A stretch of 46,545 bases of DNA, taken from JAWLEV01 sp046538105 (GTDB taxonomy: Bacteria > Chloroflexota > Anaerolineae > UBA1429). A model generated the notes under the pieces. It saw nothing but the letters and a program-made list of their open reading frames with translations, did no database searches and was not told where the DNA came from. The position numbers and the translations under genes are program-made. Positions 15,133 to 24,096 of the stretch are shown here, piece after piece; the first letter of the stretch is position 1; each line of letters starts with the position of its first letter. The stretch spans positions 1 through 46,545 of the forward strand of contig JBKHJO010000017.1 of NCBI GenBank assembly GCA_046538105.1, given 5' to 3'.

Positions 15133-17748
15133 ATGCCCGCGTCGATCCACGAAACCCATCTCTCCAACGGTCTTAAGGTCATTCTCAAAGAGGTACACCT
15201 GGCGCCCGTGGTGAGCACGTGGCTGTGGTATCGCGTGGGGAGCCGCAACGAGGTGGGAGGACTCACAGGCCTCGCTCACTGGATAGAACATATGATGTTC
15301 AAGGGGTCCCCCGATTTCGCCAAGGGCTCCATCATGCGTATGGTGGACCGCAACGGCGGCCAGGCCAATGCCATGACCAGTCACGATTTCACGGCCTACT
15401 TTGCCACGCTGCCCACCGATCGGGCGGAACTGGCCCTGCGTATCGAGGCCGACCGCATGACGGGGGCACTCTTTGACGAGGATGAGTTCGAGGGGGAGCG
15501 CCAGGTGGTGATCGCAGAGAGGGAGGGCGCCGAGAATACGCCCCACTTTGTCCTCGCCGAGGAGGTGACCGCCGCCGCCTTTCGCCTCCATCCCTATCAT
15601 CATCAGGCTATAGGCTGGAAGGAAGACCTGGCCACCGTCACCCGCGATCAACTCTACGCCTTTTATCGGCAGCATTACGTGCCCAATAACGCCGTCCTGG
15701 TGGTCGTGGGAGATGTGTCCGACGCGTATCTCGATACCATCGAGGAACAGCTGGGGGACATTCCTCGGGGCAAACTGCCCCGTGAGGTGATACGTCAGGA
15801 GCCGCCCCTGCGGGGAGAGCGGCGCGTCACCGTGCGTCTGCCGGGTTCTACCCGCCTGATACGTATCTCCTACCGCACGCCCCCGGTACGTCACGAGGAC
15901 TATATCCCGTTGGTGGTGTTGGACGCCGTCCTCTCGGGTGGTAAGGCCATGTTCGCCTTTGACACCCGGCAGACGCGGAGCGCCCGCCTTTACCATGCCC
16001 TGGTAGAGGCGGAACTGGCCTCCACAGTGGGTAGCAACTACCATCCCAGTCTGGATCCCTATCTCCTCAACCTGGGAGCCACCGTGCGGGAGGGGCGAAA
16101 AGCCCAGGAAGTGGAAGAGGCCTTGCTGGCTCAGGCGACCCGTTTGCAGGATGAACCGGTGCAGGAGGAGGATCTGGAGATCGCCATACGACAGGCGCAG
16201 GCCCACTTTGCCTACAGCAGCGAGAGCGTGACGGGGCAGGCCCTGACGCTGGGCTTTTTGGAGATGCTGGATGATCATCGGCGCATGGAGGGCATCCTGG
16301 ACGAACTGGCCGCAGTGACGTCCGAGGATGTGCAGCGCGTGGCCCGCACCTATCTGACGGAAGATAATCGCGTTGTGGGGTACTTTGTGCCGACGGAGGA
16401 GGGAGAAGGACAAGCCGCCGCGCCAGCGGCCGATCCTCTGGTGGCGCGCTACCACGACATCTGGTTTTACTCCCCCACGCGCCCGCCGACCATAAGCGCC
16501 GAGAGCGTTATACGACGACGGCTGGATAACGGCATCACCCTTTTGATCAAGGAGAATCCCGCCAGCGCCTCCCTCAGCCTGGAAGGGAATATCGCCGCCG
16601 GCACCCTGTATGAGGAGGGTGAGGCGCTGGGCCTGTCGGCCGTCACGGCATCCATGCTGCGACGGGGCACGAAACAGCATACTTATCAGGAACTCTATAC
16701 GGCTCTGGACAACGTGGGAGCCACGCTGGGAATCTCGGCAGGAAGAGACAGTATCGTATTAAGCGGCCAGTCTCTGGCCGCCGATTTCGACCTGCTTATA
16801 GAACTTTTGGCCGAGATGCTGACGGCGCCCACTTTTCCGGAATCCGAACTGCAGAAACTTTGTGGTCAACTTTCCACCCGTCTGCGCCTGCTGGAGACGG
16901 ATACGGAATATCGGGCGCAGCGCGCCTTTATGACCTCCCTCTATCCGCCAGGGCATCCGTATGCGCGTCCCCTGCTGGGAACGCGCCAATCCCTGGCCAC
17001 CCTCTCGCGGCAGCAGCTCATGGACTTTTACAGTGCCTACTATCATCCGCAAAAGATGATCATGAGCGTGGTGGGAGCCGTGGAGGCGAAGCACGTCATC
17101 GAAAGGGTGGAGGCGACGCTGGGGGCATGGAAGATAGACCGTCCTCCCAGTGAGGAGTGCGTGCCTCCGGTCCAGATACCTCAAGGGGCTATCACAAAGC
17201 GCGTGCCTCTGCCCGGCAAGGCCCAGGTGGACCTCATCCTGGGCACCGTGGGCATGGCGCGTTCCTCCCCCGACTACTATCCGGCGATGATGGCCAACAT
17301 CATCCTGGGACAACTGGGACTTATGGGGCGCCTGGGCGAGACGGTCAGGGATAATGAAGGGTTGGCCTACAGCGTGGACAGTCATCTACGCAGCGGGCTG
17401 GGATCCCATCCCTGGTTCGTAAGCGCTGGTGTCCATCCCCAAAAGGTCGATGCCGCCGTGGACGCCATCCTGCACGAGATCGGGCGTCTACGCACAGAGC
17501 CCGTATCCGATGAGGAGTTGGAGGATTGCCGCTCCTATCTGACAGGCACGCTCCCCCTGCAACTGGAAACGAACGAGGGTGTGGCCATCTTCCTTCTCAG
17601 TCTGGAACAGTATGATCTGGGGCTGGACTATTTACAACGCTATCCGCGGCTCATAGAGGGCGTCACCAGGGAGCAGATACAGAGCGTAATAAAAAAGTAC
17701 TTTCCCAAGGATCGCTACGTGCTGGCCATGGCGGGCACGTTCGAATAG
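15133..17748 (+). CDS. M16-family zinc peptidase with two fused M16 units
   Basis: An 871-residue protein made of two consecutive M16 (insulinase/processing-peptidase) units of about 430 residues. The first unit has the inverted zinc motif HxxEH at H49-E52-H53 (HWIEH), and the likely third ligand E129 lies in VVIAERE. The second unit, from about residue 455, keeps the fold (RRLDNGITLLIKEN onward) but lacks HxxEH, as usual for the non-catalytic partner. No signal peptide is seen, so it probably acts on peptides in the cytoplasm. The ATG has AAGGGGG upstream. It is read away from the riboswitch-controlled ABC operon, and a promoter for the following gene lies beyond its stop. Confidence 0.92.
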   Translation: MPASIHETHLSNGLKVILKEVHLAPVVSTWLWYRVGSRNEVGGLTGLAHWIEHMMFKGSPDFAKGSIMRMVDRNGGQANAMTSHDFTAYFATLPTDRAELALRIEADRMTGALFDEDEFEGERQVVIAEREGAENTPHFVLAEEVTAAAFRLHPYHHQAIGWKEDLATVTRDQLYAFYRQHYVPNNAVLVVVGDVSDAYLDTIEEQLGDIPRGKLPREVIRQEPPLRGERRVTVRLPGSTRLIRISYRTPPVRHEDYIPLVVLDAVLSGGKAMFAFDTRQTRSARLYHALVEAELASTVGSNYHPSLDPYLLNLGATVREGRKAQEVEEALLAQATRLQDEPVQEEDLEIAIRQAQAHFAYSSESVTGQALTLGFLEMLDDHRRMEGILDELAAVTSEDVQRVARTYLTEDNRVVGYFVPTEEGEGQAAAPAADPLVARYHDIWFYSPTRPPTISAESVIRRRLDNGITLLIKENPASASLSLEGNIAAGTLYEEGEALGLSAVTASMLRRGTKQHTYQELYTALDNVGATLGISAGRDSIVLSGQSLAADFDLLIELLAEMLTAPTFPESELQKLCGQLSTRLRLLETDTEYRAQRAFMTSLYPPGHPYARPLLGTRQSLATLSRQQLMDFYSAYYHPQKMIMSVVGAVEAKHVIERVEATLGAWKIDRPPSEECVPPVQIPQGAITKRVPLPGKAQVDLILGTVGMARSSPDYYPAMMANIILGQLGLMGRLGETVRDNEGLAYSVDSHLRSGLGSHPWFVSAGVHPQKVDAAVDAILHEIGRLRTEPVSDEELEDCRSYLTGTLPLQLETNEGVAIFLLSLEQYDLGLDYLQRYPRLIEGVTREQIQSVIKKYFPKDRYVLAMAGTFE

Positions 17749-17908
17749 CCCCTCAGTCTTTTCCGTTTCCTGATCTGACGACCATTACCATGATAAATTC
17801 CCCGATTCCCGCACAAGCCACGGCGGATTCTATCTTTCTTCTGGAAGGTGCCGTCGATGGCGTCTTCCCCGTGGGGATAAGGTTCGCTCTTGGCTCCACA
17901 GTGGGAGA

Positions 17909-17937
17909 TTGACAGACCCATTCCCCCTCGCTAGAAT
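17909..17937 (+). promoter_or_regulatory. Strong predicted sigma70 promoter for the hydrolase gene
   Basis: TTGACA (17909-17914) and TAGAAT (17932-17937) are separated by 17 nt. The predicted start is about 35 nt before the ATG at 17979. The rest of the 230-nt gap after the M16 gene shows nothing recognisable. Confidence 0.7.
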
Positions 17938-17978
17938 GCCTTCAGCGATATCCATTCACTTCCCGGAGGCCCACGTCC

Positions 17979-18959
17979 ATGACCGTCCTGCGTTTCCTGG
18001 GGAACCTACTCCTGGCCCTTTTGCTCATCGCCCTCGTGGCTCTCCTGCTCTTTGTGGGATACGGCGTCGTCATGTCGCAGGTGTGGGAGAATGTGGAACT
18101 GGCCCATGACGTCGACGAGGGGCAGTGGGTGTGGATCGACGAGGAACCCATCTATTATCGCACCCATGGTCCCGAGGACGGTTCTCCCCTGGTGCTGGTG
18201 CATGGTTTTGAGGTGGCCGGTGGCGAAATGTGGTACGCCAATGCGAGGGATCTGGGACGCTGGGGGGTGCGGGTTATCAATGTGGATCTCAGGGGCTTTG
18301 GCCACTCGGCGCGGGACGCCTTGGCCGCCTACACGCCGAGCGAGCAGGCCAGCCTCCTGGCCAATGTTTTGGACGAACTGCAGGTGGGCGAGGCCACCAT
18401 CGCCGGGCAGGGCTGGGGGAGCGCGGTGGCGCTGCAACTGGCCGTGGATCAACCGCAGTTCGTGGATCGGCTCGCCCTCGTCTCGCCCCTGGTCTATGAG
18501 CAAAGGATCCCGGGAATCCCCCGTCCCGCCTGGCGTCTCGTGGACCGCGTCCCTTACCTACGGGATATGGCTGTGTGGGCCACCCTCGCTGGCGGGCCGT
18601 TGTGGCGTCTCAGGCATCGGCAAGAGTTTTACGATTCCTCGTTCCTGGATGCCGATCATTGGCGTCATCTGGGTCAAGCTACACACATTGTGGGCACCGC
18701 AGATGCCCTGCTGGCTATGGTGACCGCATCTGAGGATGGAGACCTGACCCAGGCCATCCCCGATGTCGACGTGCCTACCCTCATCATAGTGGGCGAGGAG
18801 GACGCCCGCCGCACCCTGGACTCGGCCCAGCGGCTGGCCCGAGAGTTGCCCGACGCCGAGTTGATCACCGTCGACGAGGCGGGGCATCTGGTACAGATCG
18901 AGAGGGCGGAGGAGGTGAATGTGCTCCTGACCGACTTTTGCCTGGAAGGAGTGCGGTGA
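17979..18959 (+). CDS. Membrane-anchored alpha/beta-hydrolase-fold protein lacking the nucleophile
   Basis: A 326-residue protein with one N-terminal membrane segment (about 5-32), then an alpha/beta-hydrolase domain. The oxyanion motif VHGF lies at 74-77 and DLRGFGHS at 103-110. The nucleophile elbow, normally GxSxG, reads G143-Q-G145-W-G147, so the Ser (or Asp) is replaced by Gly145. The acid (IIVGEEDAR region) and the catalytic His (DEAGHLVQIE) appear intact. Codon 145 is GGC, one transition from AGC (Ser), so a sequence error or recent mutation is possible. Otherwise it is a non-catalytic member. GGAGG lies 9 nt before the ATG. It is followed by an oxidoreductase on the same strand. Confidence 0.85.
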   Translation: MTVLRFLGNLLLALLLIALVALLLFVGYGVVMSQVWENVELAHDVDEGQWVWIDEEPIYYRTHGPEDGSPLVLVHGFEVAGGEMWYANARDLGRWGVRVINVDLRGFGHSARDALAAYTPSEQASLLANVLDELQVGEATIAGQGWGSAVALQLAVDQPQFVDRLALVSPLVYEQRIPGIPRPAWRLVDRVPYLRDMAVWATLAGGPLWRLRHRQEFYDSSFLDADHWRHLGQATHIVGTADALLAMVTASEDGDLTQAIPDVDVPTLIIVGEEDARRTLDSAQRLARELPDAELITVDEAGHLVQIERAEEVNVLLTDFCLEGVR

Positions 18960-19068
18960 GGGCAGCCACCTGTAAAGCCGATGCACAGGCGGCCAGAAAA
19001 CAAAATCATCGGATGTAGGGCACATTTGTGAAGAGATTCGGGTCTCTCAGTGTCAAAGGGGTGCGAAT

Positions 19069-20352
19069 ATGGATGGCAGGGAATATGAATTTCTGATCGT
19101 TGGCTCGGGGGCAGGTGGGGCCACCTTGGCCAGGGAATTGAGCAAAAGGGATAAGGAGGTGCTGGTCGTAGAACGAGGAAGGCGCGAGCGAATCGGCACC
19201 TTTCGGGACAGCCTTCGATTCTATGACGCGACTGGATTGAGGATGCCCAGGCAATCAAAGGAAGGCGTCATTCTATGGAGGACGATCATGGCAGGAGGGT
19301 CTACCGTCGTTTCCTGTGGAAACGCGACGCCATGCCTGGAAGGAGAACTGGCGGACTTTGGCATCGTCCTGGACGATGAATTCGTAGAGGCGGAGCAGCA
19401 GATGCACGTCGCCCCCCTCGCCGAGGGCCTCCTGTCGGAGGGTAGCGAGAGGATCATGGAGGCGGCTCAAGGGTTGGGTTACAAGATGGAGCCCATGCCC
19501 AAGTTTCTCGATCCGATAAGATGCCAAAAGTGTGGACAATGCGTATTCGGCTGCGCGAGCGACGCCAAGTGGACGGCCCTGGACTATTTGGACGAGGCCG
19601 AAGCAAACGGCGCCGATATCCTCTACGAGATCGACGTTCAGCGGGTCCTAATAGAGAACGGGAGGGCCAAGGGCATCGTGGGGGTGAAATCGCAAGGGCA
19701 GGTCGAAATCCTGTCAGACGTGATCGTGCTTGCCGCTGGAGGCCTGGGAACCCCCGTAATCTTGCAGCAATCGGGAATTGAGAGGGCGGGCTCGGGACTC
19801 TTTGTCGATCTTCTCGTGAATACCTATGGTGTAACGAGAGGTCTTAACCAGATTCACGAACCGATGATGGCGCTCGTCGATCACGAGTTTTATGAGGATG
19901 AGGGATTTATCCTGTCTCCTTTTGTGAATCATCACAGGATGGTCAGGTTTATGGAAGGCGGAGGGCCGGCAGCACGTCATCCTGCGCGCAGGTTGATCGG
20001 CATCATGACCAAGACGGCAGATGATCCCGTGGGTCGTGTCTTTCCCGATGGAACGGTCTCCAAGCCGGTGACTGAGGCGGATTGGGGCAGACTGCGGGAA
20101 GGATCCTCGATAGCAAAGGAGATACTGATCAAAGCGGGAGCGGATAGCGAATCCATCGCCGTTTCCAAGCCACAGGGCGGCCATCCCGGGGGTACCGCCG
20201 CCATCGGCAGAGTGGTGGATGAGGATCTGCAGACCGAGGTGGAGAACCTATTTGTCTGCGATGCCAGCGTGCTTCCCAAAGCGCCGGGGATGCCGCCGAT
20301 CCTGACGATCTGTGCCCTGGCCAAATGGTTGGCAAAGCGGTTGGCATCGTAG
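19069..20352 (+). CDS. GMC-type FAD-dependent oxidoreductase with a four-cysteine cluster motif
   Basis: A 427-residue flavoprotein. The FAD-binding GSGAGG follows the first beta strand (VGSGAGGATLARELS, from residue 11), and the C-terminus has the GMC-type HPGGTAAIG and the LFVCDASVLP motif. This is typical of glucose-methanol-choline oxidoreductases. Residues 152-162 carry CxxCxxCxxxC (C152, C155, C158, C162; CQKCGQCVFGC), the ligand pattern of a [4Fe-4S] cluster. The electron acceptor is therefore more likely a redox protein or quinone than oxygen. The substrate is unknown. The ATG has AAGGGG at good spacing. It is probably co-transcribed with the hydrolase-like gene 109 nt upstream. Confidence 0.85.
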   Translation: MDGREYEFLIVGSGAGGATLARELSKRDKEVLVVERGRRERIGTFRDSLRFYDATGLRMPRQSKEGVILWRTIMAGGSTVVSCGNATPCLEGELADFGIVLDDEFVEAEQQMHVAPLAEGLLSEGSERIMEAAQGLGYKMEPMPKFLDPIRCQKCGQCVFGCASDAKWTALDYLDEAEANGADILYEIDVQRVLIENGRAKGIVGVKSQGQVEILSDVIVLAAGGLGTPVILQQSGIERAGSGLFVDLLVNTYGVTRGLNQIHEPMMALVDHEFYEDEGFILSPFVNHHRMVRFMEGGGPAARHPARRLIGIMTKTADDPVGRVFPDGTVSKPVTEADWGRLREGSSIAKEILIKAGADSESIAVSKPQGGHPGGTAAIGRVVDEDLQTEVENLFVCDASVLPKAPGMPPILTICALAKWLAKRLAS

Positions 20353-20384
20353 CGCCGTTCGTGTGGCCGCGCGACCGAAAAACG

Positions 20385-20411
20385 TAGAGACGCCCCGTCG
20401 GGGCGTCTCTA
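20385..20411 (-). terminator. Terminator at the end of the nad operon
   Basis: A perfect 12-bp stem (20385-20396 with 20400-20411) and a 3-nt loop. On the minus strand it is followed by CGTTTTTC, so it ends the nadCAB transcript 12 nt after the nadB stop. It lies between convergent genes and may also stop the plus-strand oxidoreductase transcript, though no T run follows on that side. Confidence 0.85.
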
Positions 20412-20422
20412 GTACGAATCTC

Positions 20423-22009
20423 CTAATCCTCCCGATAATGGCAGCCGTGGCGTTCCCGGTTTTCCCAGGCGGCGTCGGCCACGATGATGGCCGATAGGGT
20501 GGCATTACGCAGGCTGATGATCTCCTGGCTGAGGCGTGTGGTGCGATAAAAGGCGTCGATGTCTTGGCGCAGGTTATTCAGATCGCGCAGGGCGCGTTCC
20601 AGGCGGCGCTGCGTCCTCACCAGCCCCACGTAATACCACATGGTATGTTTGACATCTACCATGTCGTGCTCGATGAGGGCGGGGTCCACATGGTCGATCA
20701 CGCCCTCTTCTTCCCAATGGGGGATGTCTCTGGCGTCGATCCTCTCCCAATGGGAGATATTGCGCCGAATATCCTTGGCCGCGCGCACGCCCCACACCAG
20801 CCCCTCCAGCATGGAGGCGCTGCCCAGGCGGTTGGCGCCATGGGCGCCCGTACAGGAGACCTCGCCCACAGCGTACAGATGCTCCAGATCGGTGCGCCCC
20901 CACTCATCCACCCACACGCCGCCGCAGAAATAGTGCGCCGCGGGCACCACGGGAATCAGTTCCGTGGCCGGATCCACGCCGTACTCCCTCGACCTCTGGC
21001 AGATGGTAGGGAAACGATCCGCTACCTTTTCGGGGGCCATAACGGATGCCAGATCCAGGTAGACGTGAGGGGCGCCGGTACGCAACATCTCCTCGTGAAT
21101 GCCGCGTGCCACCACGTCGCGGGGGGCCAGTTCTTTCCACTCTGGGGCGTAGCGGTGCATAAAGGGTTCCTCATCGATATTCAAGAGATGTGCCCCCTCT
21201 CCTCGCAGCGACTCGCTGACGAGAAAACGCGCCTGGCCCCGATGGTAAAAGGCCGTGGGATGAAACTGCATATACTCGGCGTTGATGATGCGCGCTCCCG
21301 CCCGATGGGCCATGGCCAGGCCGTCCCCTGTGGCGCATTCGGGATTGGTGGTGTGTAAAAAGATCTCGCCTATCCCTCCTGTAGCCAGGACGGTGGCCTT
21401 GGCCAGTATGGTACGTACAAAGCCCGCCTCGTAATCAAAGACATAGGCCCCCACGCAGGACAGGGGCTCATAGATGGCCAGACGATTCTGTGAGTGGTGA
21501 CTCGGTGTGAGCAGGTCGACGGCCACGTGGCCCGTCAGGAGTTGGATATTGGGGTGTTTGTGCAGGGCTTTGGCCAGTTCCGTCTGAACCGCTTTCCCAG
21601 TCGCATCGTTCGCGTGCAGGATGCGACTTGTAGAGTGGGCGGCCTCGCTTGTAAGATCCAACCCATCTTTTTCGTCGACGGCAAAGGGGACGCCGTACTT
21701 GTCGATGAGGAGCTCACGAACGCGTCTGGGCCCCTCTGTGGCAAGGATCTCCACAGCGCGTCGATTGTTCAGGCCGTCGCCCGCGCGGATGAGGTCTTTT
21801 GCCAGTTTCTCCGGCGAGTCCTCATCGCCTTTGTAGATGATGCCCCCTTGTGCGTGGTATGTATTGGACTCCAGGGCATCATCGGCTTTGGTGATCAGGG
21901 TGATACGGCAGTTTTCATCTTCTGCCAACTGTAGCGCCGTCGTCGCCCCCGCGATACCGCAGCCGATGATCAATACATCGCACTCTATAACCTCGGGTAA
22001 CTCGCTCAT
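20423..22009 (-). CDS. nadB: L-aspartate oxidase
   Basis: A 528-residue FAD enzyme of the succinate dehydrogenase/fumarate reductase flavoprotein family. It oxidises L-aspartate to iminoaspartate, the first step of de novo NAD synthesis. The N-terminal dinucleotide fold is VLIIGCGIAGATTALQLA. The substrate-site stretch HPTAFYHRG and the conserved GAHGANRLGSASMLEGLVWG are present, as is the C-terminal helical domain with RTQRRLERAL. Length is normal. GGAAGAAGG precedes the ATG. It is the last gene of the nadC-nadA-nadB series, 21 nt after nadA, and is followed by a strong terminator. Confidence 0.96.
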   Translation of the reverse strand: MSELPEVIECDVLIIGCGIAGATTALQLAEDENCRITLITKADDALESNTYHAQGGIIYKGDEDSPEKLAKDLIRAGDGLNNRRAVEILATEGPRRVRELLIDKYGVPFAVDEKDGLDLTSEAAHSTSRILHANDATGKAVQTELAKALHKHPNIQLLTGHVAVDLLTPSHHSQNRLAIYEPLSCVGAYVFDYEAGFVRTILAKATVLATGGIGEIFLHTTNPECATGDGLAMAHRAGARIINAEYMQFHPTAFYHRGQARFLVSESLRGEGAHLLNIDEEPFMHRYAPEWKELAPRDVVARGIHEEMLRTGAPHVYLDLASVMAPEKVADRFPTICQRSREYGVDPATELIPVVPAAHYFCGGVWVDEWGRTDLEHLYAVGEVSCTGAHGANRLGSASMLEGLVWGVRAAKDIRRNISHWERIDARDIPHWEEEGVIDHVDPALIEHDMVDVKHTMWYYVGLVRTQRRLERALRDLNNLRQDIDAFYRTTRLSQEIISLRNATLSAIIVADAAWENRERHGCHYRED

Positions 22010-22030
22010 AATAGAACCTTCTTCCTATGC

Positions 22031-23089
22031 CTAACTCGCCTCTAACATCCTCTCCAGCGCCACGCGGGCCCATCTGGCCGTTTCTTCTTCCACCGAGAGC
22101 ACGTTCTTGGGTTCTCCTCGCTCTAGACTCTCCAAGGTGTAAAGGAGATCGCGCATACGCGTCATGGCCATATCCCTACATTCTCTGTGTTGAAGGGGTA
22201 TCACATTCTTGTTCCGATATTCGTGCTGTAGGCGATTGACAAAGTGCCATTCTGTGCCCACAGCGATGGTAGACCCGGTTGGTGCCTTGTCCACATATTC
22301 CAGAATGCCCGCCGTGGAACCGGTGGCGTCGGACACGGCCACCACCTCGTGGCGACATTCGGGATGCACGACAACGAGGGCCTCCGGATAGTCATCCCGT
22401 ATGCTCTCAACATCCTCGACGGTAAAGCCAGTATGTACATAGCAATGCCCCTTCCACACAACCACGCGACAAGGGGCCAACGTCTGGGGATCGGGAGGAT
22501 TCGCGGGATCCCACACGCCGATCTCTTCCTCGGGGATACCCATGGCCAGCGCGCTATTGGTTCCCAAATGTTGATCGGGCATGAACAAGATATGCTTCTT
22601 GCGCTCGAAAGCCCAGGCCAGGAGCCGCTCTGCATTGGAGGATGTACAGACTGATCCACCTCTTTCTCCTACAAAGGCTTTCAGTTCCCCCACCGAATTC
22701 TGATAGGTGATGGGTACCACATCATCATCCCACAGATCCGTCAAGGTTGACCATGCCTCTGCGGCCTGCGCCGCGCTGGTCATTCGCGCCATGGGGCACA
22801 GGGCCTCAATCACCGGTTGCACCACCCGTTGCTCTGGATTGCATAGGATGGCCGCCGTCTCGGCCATGAAATAGACGCCGCAGAACACAATGTAGTGGGT
22901 CTTTTCCGCCTGGGCCGCCCGCCGCGAGAGCTCCAGGGAATCGCCTCGATAGTCGGCGAATTCGATCACCTCATCGCGCTGATAATGGTGGCCGAGGATG
23001 GTCACCGTATCGCCCAGATGCTCTCTGGTCGTCTCGATGGCTTCCATCACCTCTTCATCGGACAGATCTTTGTACCGTTCTGCATCCAT
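22031..23089 (-). CDS. nadA: Quinolinate synthase
   Basis: A 352-residue enzyme that condenses iminoaspartate with dihydroxyacetone phosphate to quinolinate, using an oxygen-sensitive [4Fe-4S] cluster. The three cluster cysteines expected for NadA are visible: C70 in FCGVYFMAETAAIL, the Cys in GGSVCTSSNA and the Cys in QHRECRDM. The N-terminal ILGHHYQRDEV and the central FMPDQHLGTN are family motifs. The ATG is preceded by AGGAG. It lies 25 nt after nadC and 21 nt before nadB, giving the NadB-NadA-NadC pathway in one block. Confidence 0.96.
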   Translation of the reverse strand: MDAERYKDLSDEEVMEAIETTREHLGDTVTILGHHYQRDEVIEFADYRGDSLELSRRAAQAEKTHYIVFCGVYFMAETAAILCNPEQRVVQPVIEALCPMARMTSAAQAAEAWSTLTDLWDDDVVPITYQNSVGELKAFVGERGGSVCTSSNAERLLAWAFERKKHILFMPDQHLGTNSALAMGIPEEEIGVWDPANPPDPQTLAPCRVVVWKGHCYVHTGFTVEDVESIRDDYPEALVVVHPECRHEVVAVSDATGSTAGILEYVDKAPTGSTIAVGTEWHFVNRLQHEYRNKNVIPLQHRECRDMAMTRMRDLLYTLESLERGEPKNVLSVEEETARWARVALERMLEAS

Positions 23090-23114
23090 CTCTTTTTCTC
23101 CTCACTTCTCATCG

Positions 23115-23957
23115 CTAACGAACGAGCGTGATGTCCAGACTGACGTCCAGGGCCTCGACGGAATGCGTCAAGGCCCCCACAGAGATATAGTCCACACCTG
23201 TGGCTGCGACCTGGGCCACGTTTCCCAGGGTAATGCCCCCAGAGGCCTCCAGTTCCACCCTGCCCGCCGCCACCTCCACTGCCTCGCGCATCTGTTCCGC
23301 ATTCATGTTGTCGAGCATGACGCGGTCGACCTTTGAGGCGAGCGCCTCCCATAGTTGTTCCAGGGATTTCACCTCCACCTCGATGGGCAGATCGTCGCCC
23401 ACATCCCCGCGCACCCGCTCCACGGCCTCGGTGATGGACCCCGCGGCCAGGATGTGGTTGTCCTTGATGAGGACCATATCATACAGCCCGTGGCGGTGAT
23501 TGATGCCGCTGCCACGGCGTACGGCGAGTTTGTCCAGGGCCCGCAGCCCGGGCGCGGTCTTGCGCGTATCGAGGATGCGTGCCCGGGTACCCGCCACCGC
23601 GTCCACATAGCGCCGGGTGGCGGTGGCGATACCCGACATGCGCTGTAAAAAGTTGAGGGCCGTTCGCTCGCCGATGGTGATGCCCGGACCGTCGCCCTCT
23701 ACACGGGCCACCACGTCGCCGGGGCTGACGGCGCTGCCTTCTTCCGCCAGAGGGGTATAGACGATCCCTTTATCAACCTGGGTGAAGACTTTACCCACCA
23801 CATCCAGACCGGCGATGATACCGGAATCCTTGACCAGGAATTCGCCAGCCAGATGCTCCGACGCAGAGATGATGGCAGTGCTCGTCACGTCGCCGGGGCC
23901 AATATCTTCTTCCAGAGCGACGCGTACTGCGCGGCATATCTCATCAGCAAGATCCAT
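23115..23957 (-). CDS. nadC: Quinolinate phosphoribosyltransferase (decarboxylating)
   Basis: A 280-residue enzyme that converts quinolinate and PRPP to nicotinate mononucleotide. Family motifs are EEDIGPGDVTS near the N-terminus, ERTALNFLQRMSGIAT, ILDTRKTAPGLRALDKLAVRRGSG (the substrate-binding DTRKT block) and KDNH. Length is normal. GGGGAG lies 9 nt before the ATG. The 139-nt gap to ilvE contains a terminator-like hairpin and an operator-like inverted repeat, so the nad genes may have their own control although they follow the ilv/leu operon on the same strand. Confidence 0.96.
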   Translation of the reverse strand: MDLADEICRAVRVALEEDIGPGDVTSTAIISASEHLAGEFLVKDSGIIAGLDVVGKVFTQVDKGIVYTPLAEEGSAVSPGDVVARVEGDGPGITIGERTALNFLQRMSGIATATRRYVDAVAGTRARILDTRKTAPGLRALDKLAVRRGSGINHRHGLYDMVLIKDNHILAAGSITEAVERVRGDVGDDLPIEVEVKSLEQLWEALASKVDRVMLDNMNAEQMREAVEVAAGRVELEASGGITLGNVAQVAATGVDYISVGALTHSVEALDVSLDITLVR

Positions 23958-23975
23958 TTACAAACACTCCCCTGT

Positions 23976-23993
23976 ATGGTTTCCTGAAACCAT
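23976..23993 (-). promoter_or_regulatory. Operator-like inverted repeat before nadC
   Basis: Perfect 7-bp arms ATGGTTT and AAACCAT flank a 4-nt centre, ending 19 nt before the nadC ATG. The size and symmetry suit a dimeric repressor site, perhaps for an NAD-responsive regulator. It could also be an RNA hairpin. No regulator gene is nearby. Confidence 0.4.
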
Positions 23994-24037
23994 CCCTTTA
24001 TCGTATACTTTGCTTCTATCCACCCAAAAAGTACGTG

Positions 24038-24075
24038 CAACGATGCCAACGTTTTTGGAGGCGTTAGCGTCGTTG
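24038..24075 (-). terminator. Terminator-like hairpin between ilvE and nadC
   Basis: Imperfect 14-bp inverted repeat: CAACGA, GC and AACG blocks pair across a 10-nt loop with two mismatches. On the minus strand it is followed by CACGTACTTTTTGG. It starts 21 nt after the ilvE stop and probably reduces read-through into the nad genes. Confidence 0.55.
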
Positions 24076-24096
24076 CCCTCTGTAATGCGGGAAGGA

